Source: Botryllus schlosseri
Taxonomy: Eukaryota; Chordata; Ascidiacea; Stolidobranchia; Styelidae
NCBI GenBank assembly: GCA_000444245.1
Contig: ATSW01029195.1
Span: 1 to 22,341 of the forward strand
Length of the DNA stretch: 22,341 bases
Direction: 5' to 3'
The notes under the pieces were generated by a model, which saw nothing but the letters and a program-made list of their open reading frames with translations, was not told the DNA's origin and ran no database searches. Positions 1-10,200 of the stretch are shown one piece after another. The position numbers and the translations under genes were made by a program. Position 1 is the first letter of the stretch, and each line of letters opens with the position of its first letter.

Positions 1-18
1 TGGAGTGATAACATAAAC

Positions 19-106
19 CAGGGTTGTAACCAAGTCACAAATCTCGAGTCGAATCGAGTCATCTGAAAATCTTGGCTTAAGTCGGACTCGAGTGATTACA
101 ACCCTG
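19..106. mobile_element. 88-bp hAT-type MITE
   Basis: The terminal inverted repeats CAGGGTTGTAA and TTACAACCCTG are flanked by an exact 8-bp duplication ACATAAAC (11-18 and 107-114). The interior is made of CTCGAGTC/ACTCGAGT motifs. It has no coding capacity. Eight-base duplications and CAGGG termini are characteristic of the hAT superfamily. Confidence 0.88.
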
Positions 107-983
107 ACATAAACCAAATCTTATCAAACATTTACTGCGATATGATGTTTGATGATCTAAGTGTTATTCTTATGTGGAAGAAAGGTCACTAGAATATCCA
201 CTGCACTCTATCTGAAAAATGCAACCAATGTGCTTTAAAAAACAGATATTTTGTCTTTAATGTTACATAGAGCAACGTTGCCGGTTGCCATTTTACGAGT
301 AAGAGGCAGGACCAACTTTTCTACTATGCTTGATCTTACGTAATATGTTGATCGACAAACTTTCGTGACTGACGTTTGCAGTTATAGTGATAGGGTAGTA
401 CAATAGCTGTAACAAAGAAACGTGTATATGGGTTCGACGAGATAAAACAATATTACGAACTAAAGATACTCAATTCATCCGTCTGTCGCATAATTTTCCA
501 GTAGCATGGCATTCGTGCGATAATGTTCTGGTGAATGTAATCGTGTCGACAACTTGACACCAGCACACTTCTGCTGTAGTGCGACTTGGCGGGACTGATT
601 AGAGATTCACATATCATTCCGTTGTAAACAAAGCGCGTAGGCGGCAATACCATGTGGATTACGGATGTGCTACACCACCGGTAGCCTATTATATTTACGA
701 AACAAATTGAGGAAGTTAGGATAAGACTCCGTGACTTGGTGAATATATGTCTATGTACGGTACGTCGATACAGTGTTAATGAGCCTGACGCTTCAAAATT
801 AATCGACTTCAGCGAAATGAATCTACATCTATTGCACGACCACGTGTTGAATTGACTGATGAAAGGATGCCTGTGACGTAGGAATTGCGAACTTTTGTAT
901 TATGACGTATTGGTTTATTCGGGAAGGTCACCTTCAGAAGCCAGTGTACTTGAGTAAAGAACATAAAGCTTATATTTAATAAT
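107..983. other. Upstream region of the receptor gene, no gene recognised
   Basis: Past the target duplication of the 88-bp element I see no exon-like frame with splice sites, no clear TATA box and no repeat I can name. Promoter and 5' UTR of the receptor gene probably lie here. Confidence 0.4.
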
Positions 984-1000
984 ATGAAACGTTGTTTTTC

Positions 1001-1002
1001 AG
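1001..1002 (+). promoter_or_regulatory. Possible 3' splice acceptor upstream of the receptor start codon
   Basis: cgttgtttttcag ends at 1002, 71 nt before the chosen ATG at 1074. It could mark the 3' end of a 5'-UTR intron, or a spliced-leader acceptor if the species trans-splices. No TATA box or initiator is convincing nearby. Confidence 0.35.
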
Positions 1003-1073
1003 CGTCGAACTGTTCCAATGTTTATACTTATTATCTCATAACGAGCAAAGTATATTATCATAGTACACAAGAT

Positions 1074-1262
1074 ATGAGGTGGATATATATGGTAGTGATC
1101 GTGGTTTGTGGATGTAATACCGAAGCGACATGCTGTCCAGAGGAATGTAATTGCACTAACCCGATGGTAGTGGATTGCTTTGAAGTTGGTTTGCAATCCA
1201 TGCCTACGCGTATATCACAGCACGTCATAAAATTTATAGCAGACAACAATGACATCGAGAAG
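1074..1262 (+). CDS. Receptor exon 1: signal peptide, LRR N-cap
   Basis: The ATG at 1074 begins MRWIYMVVIVVCGCNTEA, a short hydrophobic signal peptide, followed directly by the N-cap pattern C-x3-C-x-C-x7-C. An in-frame ATG lies 30 codons upstream at 984, but it would place a polar stretch before the hydrophobic segment, so I prefer 1074. N26-C-T is a possible N-glycosylation site. The donor is AAG|GTGAGA after residue 63, phase 0. Confidence 0.85.
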
Positions 1263-4200
1263 GTGAGATCCCCAATTGACTTAGAACTACACCAGAAGTC
1301 GTGGTGATTTGGGCGTAATCTACCAAACCATTCTTTCTATAACAGCTGACCAATGACATGCTGGTCAACGCGCAATCTCTGCTACAGCTGAGCCTCTCAA
1401 GAAATAGGATCGAAAGTCTACGAATGACTTATTTCGAAAACACGGACTTCTTGACTGATTTGGATTTGTCATTCAATAATATTCGCAAGGTGCGGGCCAA
1501 AACTTTCATCGGACTGAAAAGACTGCGGACTCTAAATCTTGAAGGCAATGCTATCACAAGTGAGATGATGCTATTATCAAATGTTCGCTGAAACATTTTG
1601 CCATCCATCAACCAAGATAAAACAAAAACCTCAACTTAAACAACTAACGTGTGCCTTTCATAACACAGTCATATGATTAATTCTTCACAGCATGTTGTTA
1701 ACTGCCATGCGAGCAATGAAATTTCGGATCAAGTTACATATGTATAAACACCAAAATTCGTTGTTCCTTACATGGATTACAATGGTAGAGATGGATATGC
1801 TTCCTTTCCGACTGAATCTTCATTTCATTTCAATTACAGCGAATAAACAATCACAATTCAACGACATATTTTTCTTCGGTATAGGTACTTAGTCTTAACA
1901 TAACTCATGTACTGGAATGCAACTGCGCATAAGAACCATGATGATAAATGAAATAAAAATATGCAGGCTATTTAAATGTTGTTGTTTACATACATTTGCA
2001 CCAAGGTGATTCCCAAATTTCAATCATCGTCGTCAGAGTACAATACTACGTGCGTATCACATTGGATCGCTATGATAACTATTCCGCCGTCTACACATAA
2101 TAGACGGTGTGTCTACGCTGTGCGGTTCTGGAATCCTTCACATATTTGGCGGCAAGACTTTGGCCACCATATTACCGAAAATTCGCTTTCCAATCATGCA
2201 TGACCGGGATCCATCAGAAATCCTTTCGTAATCTGACACATTTTGTACCATAACCTGATTTCCTAAAAGCCATGCAACCTCATCAATATTATTTGCAATT
2301 AGCAATAGCAATATGACGTCACGTGACGTCATGGGGTTCACGTTCGCGTTCACACAGAACTTTTTTAAAAGGTTCGCGTTCACACGAACCTGAACCTTTC
2401 AGAGGTTCACACCATCCCTAAAACTAACCAAATTTTATTCTATCGATTCATATGTAGTGACATAGTCAATAAATCTGGATAACCAGAGAGAGGTGACTGT
2501 AGGACGTAGGTGCAGACTGTCAATCGCGGGGGTGGTGTTTTGGTGATGCACCTATGACCACATAACTTATGCCACTCTTTACGGTAACGCAGTAAAAAAT
2601 GCGGCAGCTATTCGGCTCTAACTGGTAACCCACAACTGGCCACGAACGCTTTAAAGTGAGCGCGTTGCGCTGGATCGAATATCAAGCTGATCATTTCCAG
2701 ATCTATCACCAAAAGCTTTCGAATCCGTCGAGTCTTTGCGACAGCTGAATCTGCGTAACAACAAGCTGGATTCTCTATCGAGCAAATTGCTCGAGAAGCA
2801 GCCTAGTTTGGAAATATTACAGTTGGCCAACAACAGAATCACATCGCTCGGAAGCGATGTGCTCAAAAGCCAGTCGTCGTTACGAATTCTGGATCTAAGT
2901 TATAACAGGTAAGGTCATCCTTACGCATTTCTCAGTCCTGTGGGCGAAGACCCTAGTGGCTTATGGCTTATCGCATTGTGTGGGGGCCCAAGACCAACCA
3001 TTTTAAAGGTGGGCGGACGAAGTGCTTTTCGGATTCGGATTTTGCGGCCGGCACGTATAGCTGCTGCCAGGTGTTTTCGTGCGGCGCATTGTATTCATTG
3101 TCGTCAGAGTAGCCTACGCCTGGTGGTAGTGGGCAATGAGCAAGGTAGTACGACAAGGTGCTTGGTTCGACTCCGAAATGCTTCTTCTCTCGATATTGTT
3201 CGAGTGGGCGTGGTTGGTTAAACTTTCAGCGGGAAAGACTGTAAACGACTCCCTGCGGTAGCTGAAAAGGCAATTTTACCTCAACTCGTCAGACTCACTA
3301 CCATACAATCACATGGATGCCATCATGAACGTATTTACGTACGTGCAAAACCCCCTAAATGTCACTCTCTAGCACCATATACATCAGAGATGAGCATGGA
3401 TTAGGATTAGGTTTTGAATAAACAGGATTTGTGAAATTTTGACGGATTTGGATTGGATTTGGATTAGACATTTTTTTCGGAATGGATTAGGATTTGGATT
3501 GGATTTACCTATTTTATGGGAGATTGAAATGTCGTGTGGCGAATGGCGACAAACTTTATTCAGATCAGTTATTAATGTACTTATGGTTACTAAGTTATAT
3601 TGAATCAAGTGAATCGTTGGTTGTGAAAGAAAATTTTCAAATCCCTCCATTGCATAAATTGGTATTTTCTCTGAATTTCCAGTTGGAATCGGATTAGGAT
3701 TGGACATGGACTTGAATATGAAAAAGTTATGGATTAGGATTAGGATTTGGATTTGAAGGTTCGGATTTGGATTGGATTAGGACATGGAAATTTCAAATCC
3801 GCTCATCTCTGATATACATACAGAAGACGGGGTTGCATAATTTACATTTTGGGTTGATTTCAATTTTTGAAAGTTCACTGGTCCGCCAAATATTTTTCGA
3901 AATTTTACCGGTCCGCGAGGTGAAAAAGGTTGAGAACCACTGGTATATTTGTTAGGTTCTGCAGTTACGATTTCAAATTTTACGTGGCCACTCTGTGTGT
4001 TTTGGTCTCATCGTCTCATTGCTGGTATCGCTGGTATAAAGATATAAATCTCTATCTGACATCGTCATCCGTCATATATGTGACCTCGAATAGGGTACAC
4101 GTGTCAAGGTACTTTGGTCATATCAGAAGGTTAGAAATAGTGGTAATCTCGGAAAACTTCGTTCTTAGGGACGCAGTGATAACGTAAAAGATTTATAGCT

Positions 4201-7200
4201 CTCATATCTACCATTAGAATACAGAAGATATCGCCAAACGCGTTCAGGAAATTATACTTATTGCAAGAGCTCCGATTGCGAAATAACTACCTGCGTGACG
4301 TGGACAGAGGCTGGACCGAAAAACTGAAGAGGTGTTCGAATAAGGTATACATTTAATGGCAGATTAGAAATACAGTGGAATTGAAGTTAAAAGATTGCAA
4401 AAGACTGCAGCTCGTTTCTAATATAGATGGTTGTGGCTATAGAATTTAGTGATCCTCATCACCATTCGACTTCAACTTAGTTCTAAGAGCTAAACAGGAT
4501 AGAAATGGATACCTGCAAACGTCATCGGACACATCTATTAAAGCCCACTGAATATATTTACGAAAATTGCACATATTTATAATTTCATCGGGTGTATTGG
4601 TTCTGTAATGATGAGTATGCGTTAATCCAAGATCTCTATATTGCTTTCAGTTGAAACCTTCGACTCTACTCACGAACAAGGTCGTGCGGGACGGGTTATT
4701 TGCAGCGATGACAGAATTGAGCCTATTGGACCTAAGGAACAACAACTTAACCACAATATCCTATCGATCGTTCCGAAATATATCAAATATGACATCTCTG
4801 TTATTGGAGGGGAATTGTTGGCGGTTAGTTGTTTTGTCATAAGGCGTAGCATGTACGGCGTAGGTTTGTCTGTATAATGTAACGTAATTCCATCACGAGA
4901 AAATACTGAGATCCGTTACAGGACATACTGTTAATTCCGAATTGTTGAAACCCTTTTACATGCATATATGTCTCACATACGAATTTCAATATACAACAGA
5001 GTTATGAAATACCTTTCTTGCATAACAATGACCTATTAGCGGCAATTCGAAATAGGAGACATGAAGCTAGTGTCTTGCAGTTGGTCTACCCAAGATGTGC
5101 ATTCGTAGAATCTCAATATTGCATGGCATGACACATATGTCCCTAAATGACGAGTTCATGGTGCATTGTGCATAGCATACAAACTGCATCTGTCATCTCC
5201 ACGATATCCATATGATCAGGTCGACATACTTAGGAATCCCATGAAGGCTTGACTTGTATATAAACAAACTTAACTATTGCAATAGGTTATTTGGTCACTT
5301 GAACCTCCTACAAAGTGATTTCAAGATCTACGTAGGATACAAACGAGATGTTATCATTACCGTGACCGTATTTACTAGGCTAGGATCAACCATACCTGTA
5401 ATTCACGACATCTACAGCGCTTCGTCGCCATTTAGGTGCTGACAGATTAATGTAACTGTTGGATGCCAATTCAGATGGGCTTGTCACAACCCGATTCGAT
5501 TATCAAATGAAATGATTCGAATCGAGGAGAGTCTCGTTATTGTAGTAACGAAAATAGACGTCTTCACTCCATGATTCACAATTATTTTTGCTGCTGTTTG
5601 ATTGAAATCTCAGGTAGGACTAGGGCTGGGCAAATTCGAGTACCCGAGTGCTTCGATTCTGAATCACGTATTTGCTTCGAGTCGAGTCGAGTATTCGAGT
5701 ATCACTCATTATGACGTCATAAAAAAATTCATTTTGTCAAAGTTCAAATATGTACCTTTTATGCGACCAAGAACAATATAATGCCTGTTATCCATCACAC
5801 TGGAGATACTTAGGTATTTTTCGACCATACCGATTCCATCACACTTTGTGATAATGATGTGGGACGATCATGACTTCGGAAATGTGTTGTTTCTAGCAAC
5901 CTTCTAAGCTTTTTAATATGTTTTGTACGCTGCGATACGGCCAATTAAGGTTTCAAGGCTACCACAGTGGAAAATAGTATCGTAACTTTGAGTCTCGTTG
6001 ATAAATTGAATTTCAGCTGCGAAGAGCGTATTATTTTCGTACTCGAAAAAATAGTATTTTACTACTCGACTCGAATCATTAAAATTATTACTCGATTCAG
6101 ATTCGAGTACTCGAATCATTGTGCCCAGTCCTAGGTAGGAGTCACGCACAACGCCACACATATTCGTGGAACGACATTCTGTCAAAGCACACATCTAATC
6201 TCACAATGGCCACATACTCCGCGAAATAGCCGCGCTTCACATAGTTACGAAATTACTTTGCATGTCGTGTAGCTGGCATCATATTCTTTGTGGCCGCAAA
6301 AGACGATGCATATGTGTAGTGTACAAATCATCATTCCTCTTATTGCGTCATAATAATTGATAGTCGAATACTCGGTTCGACTCGAAGCCAAATGTTACAC
6401 TCTGAATCGAATCACCCAGATACTCGATTTTGCCGGGACCTACACTTCATATATCCTACATAGAGGTTTACTTTAAACTGGCTGTGATCTATGGTGCCGA
6501 CCACGATTTCGACACGTCATCATACGCAGAAAACATATTCCCTTGTCAGATGCGACTGCGCTCTGCGTGCTGGCCTACAATCGTTCCCGGTGGTAATGCA
6601 AAGGAGATTTTGGGATCGGGTAGCTTGTCGCCAACCACCCAACGTTCAAGGATCAACAGTCCTCGACGTACTTCTAGTCAAAGATACATCCCACAGTTCA
6701 TTTTCCACACAAGTGCCCGCAACAGATGTATCAGTACGTTCCGAAGGTGAGGCGTTACAATTTCTGGAAGCCTTACAAAAGTCACTCCAATCACCGTATT
6801 GGTCAGCAGACCCGGTTGGAATGCGCATGACTTCAACGACCGTAAACTCAATCGAGACTACAAGGGCAACAACTTCCTTGAAAGGCGAAGTCATGTCAAG
6901 TACCGGAAGAAAACGTGACAGTACGATTCGCGCCGCCGTGAGCAATGATGCAATTTCGTCGGTTACAACAGAAAGCATTCGTACCCGAATCATGAAAAAC
7001 TTCAGTCCAAGGTAATGATAATATCCCCATATACCTAGGAGCAATATTCCCTATAATTTCTCACGAGTCTGCGCGCACTCACCAACTCACTGCGCGGTCC
7101 CTTGGACAACAGTGCGTAACGACTGAAAAAAGGTCGCCACTTCGGATTTCTCTGTGCAGAGGTGGTCAAAGTAGTCGTCGTCACTACTCAAGTAGAAGTA

Positions 7201-10200
7201 GAAGTAACGCCGGAATTTCTACTCGAGTAGAAGTAGGAGTGATGGTTCACAAATGAGTAAGTAAGTAGGTTTTCTACGCTTATTTTTGCCTACAAAACTG
7301 AAAACTGTCAAGTAGAAGTGGAAGTAGTCTAAAATCATAACTACTCAAAAAGTAGTGTGAGTAGAACAAATCTACTTCAAGTACTTCAAAAAGTAGAAGT
7401 ACTTCGTTACTGACCACCTATGATTCTGTGCGTGGCGACTTTGTCCGCAGTTCGCGGCCGGACACGCGCGCAGCTTAGAGGGAACATTGCCTAGGAGCTG
7501 TGACATATTAATTGTCTAGAGCAGTGGTTCTCAACCTGGGGGGCGCGCCCCCCTTGGGGGGCGTGAAGGCATCTGAAGGGGGCGCGAAGAAGCATTCAAC
7601 TGAAATTTCCTTTCGCGACCAGCGCGATTTACCCCCAATTTACGCGTGTTTCTCCATATCGAGACCGAATTTCATATTTTCGAATACTCTCTTCAACAGT
7701 CATAACCTTCCATGCCATCAAACAATCTGTTGGGGTTGCTAGCATCGTGGTTGGATTTTGTGATATGACGATAAGGGGGGGGGGGGCGAAATTTTTCACT
7801 ATCATAAAGGGGGACGTCTAAAAAAAAATTGAGAACCACTGGTCTAGAGTAAATTATAGTATTGACTGGTGGCTGAAGCTCCGCGCCGTACTGCCTTAAA
7901 TATAGCAGAGTATTGTAGTCTAATTGACGAGATGTTAACTTAGATATGATCAGGGTTGCATTTACAACGAAAATCAATTAAAAACAAACATGTTTGAAAC
8001 AATGCCCTAATTTAAAACATGTTTTTGTAGCTTTGTTTTAGTCATGACGCCACGAATATTCAATTGTGACGTCATAACGGATTAACATTGACAATTGAAA
8101 ATATAGGGTAAATATAGTTCCTTTGACGAAATATCTGTACTATAACTGTTGAACCGACTATTTTAGGGGGTTCCAACCATCCCATATCGATATACGTCGG
8201 CTAAATCGTGTGGTAATTGTCCGTAGGCTCATACAACATGTTTTCTGGAAAGTATTGAGACAATCATGGCATAATTTTACAACTTAAAAAAACACAATTT
8301 TTTTAAAGGCTTTTTAAAAACATGTTTTAAACGAAGTGTTTTTGAAACACCGTTTGTTTTAAATGCAACCCCAGATATAATGCAAATATGTAGAGCAATG
8401 GATGGATGAAATGTGGACAAATATAAACACCGCTCTAGTGTGGATAAGCTACGCATGTAAATACACCTATTAGAACTGTAAGTTCAGTGTCGACAGTACA
8501 CGTGCCATACAGGCTGATACAGCCTTTGATAAAATACGTCACGATTAGTAACGAAGTCGCAGTAAAGGAACAGTCGATATTCCAGGGCAAAGAATCGAAA
8601 CACCACCGACACCGGCAAGGCTGACAGACCAGACAGGTGGTGGATCGTAGCTGCCATCTCCGCGGGGATATTTATCGTTATATGCCTCGCCGTGTTTGGG
8701 ATCAACAAACTTTTAAATAGCCAGAAAACCGAACCGTGAGTATCGTTGCCCAATTCGACTGATATGTAATGATTACACAATCGACAGCTGATGTTGGAAT
8801 TAGATGGTACTGCACTACGAACCACTGGATTGTCATTTGTCATAATAAGACAATATTATTTTAATAGTGGTGGTGCAGCAGGTCACGTTATCCGACTACA
8901 CTTTGAATATTACGAAAATTCTGCCATAACGTAGTACGATGCACATCAGGCCACCTGTACTTCACGGAGTCGAATTTTCTTTTCGAGCCATTTCAATTGG
9001 TAAAACGAATGAAATACACTTACATTTATGAAAATATATACAAGGGTCCAGAGACGTAGAGGGTTATGTTTTGGTATACCACCCTACGAAGGCACAAAAC
9101 GGTGGTACACGTGACGCCATGAGCGTGCAAGTATAATTTTGGACATGCATATGCAGTTTTCCGGAATGGCAATATTAGAAATACACCATGAGAATAATGA
9201 AATTGTGATTTCAGAACCTCCAGGAAGGGGTCCGGGACAGAAGAAAAGCCTTTTCGAAGGTAATAAATTATCTCTTCGTCTGATTTCATGGATCGCAAAT
9301 AAACTTTTGCTGTATTGCTATACGGAAACTAAGCCCTATCCTTCATTCACAGAAAATCATCCTCCAACTCCCGGTTCTACGACTACCAGTTTTCGCAGCG
9401 ACCATTGCCGCAAGCTCCGTCTACGTCCGGAAAGCCGTCAAGCCGCAATACTCCGGAAGAAGTGCGATGGACGGATGGAGGCAGCTGCAGGCTTACAAAT
9501 CACAGATCCAGCTTTATTTCACTGCGCACATACAGCGATGTCACTAATGTCAAGCCAAACAATCGCGCGAATCTGCTGAGCGGACAGCGCGCCAATTACG
9601 AAACACGTGATCTCAAGACTACCAACACCGACCCGAGTCGGTGTAAGTTAACTCCTCTGCCGTGTAAAGATATCGAAATCAAACGCAGCCGTTCAGAGAA
9701 ACCTTTCAGTGACATGAGGCGAACCGGAAAGAACCGAAATATACCACCTTCATCTGATAATCACGCGCACACGGTCACGAAAGTACCAGAACTACATCCG
9801 TTTACTTCAGTAATTCAGAGCGAGACTAATCCGCCGCCACCCCCGCGACGAAACGAGTCGTCTAAGGCGCGTTGTCGCCAGCTTATCGAAAAGAAGAAGC
9901 TACTCGAAACGCAGAGGCAGTCGGAGTACTGCGAAATTACAGACAAGGAATCGAACCAAAGCGGTGACTTGCGCGGTGATCTTTTATACAAGAAATACCT
10001 GCAAAGAGTGATAGGTCCCGAAGCTTACACTAAACAACACCTTGCATCACCAGGCCTCCAAAGTACCCCTGCTCTTGAACACGGAGAACATTACGACATG
10101 TTATCGTACAACACGCCAGAGCGGAGAAACGAAGGTACCAGCAGGCACGGATCTTGCTTCAATCGAGCAAACCAGGATTTTGTGTTTACGCGCCCTACGG

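Noticed and set aside
3384-3707. 107-codon minus-strand frame of NPNPI-type repeats
   Set aside because: Translation of the GGATTTGGATT arms of the 427-bp MITE, not a protein gene.
6646-7044. Minus-strand 132-codon frame
   Set aside because: Antisense shadow of receptor exon 6, which has LRR C-cap cysteines and matching splice phases on the plus strand.
7512-7977. Frames on both strands overlapping 7522-7841
   Set aside because: They lie in a non-coding hAT element with exact termini and target duplication, and are composed of its G-rich repeats.
8484-8843. Minus-strand 119-codon frame
   Set aside because: Antisense of the transmembrane exon; no domain or splice support.
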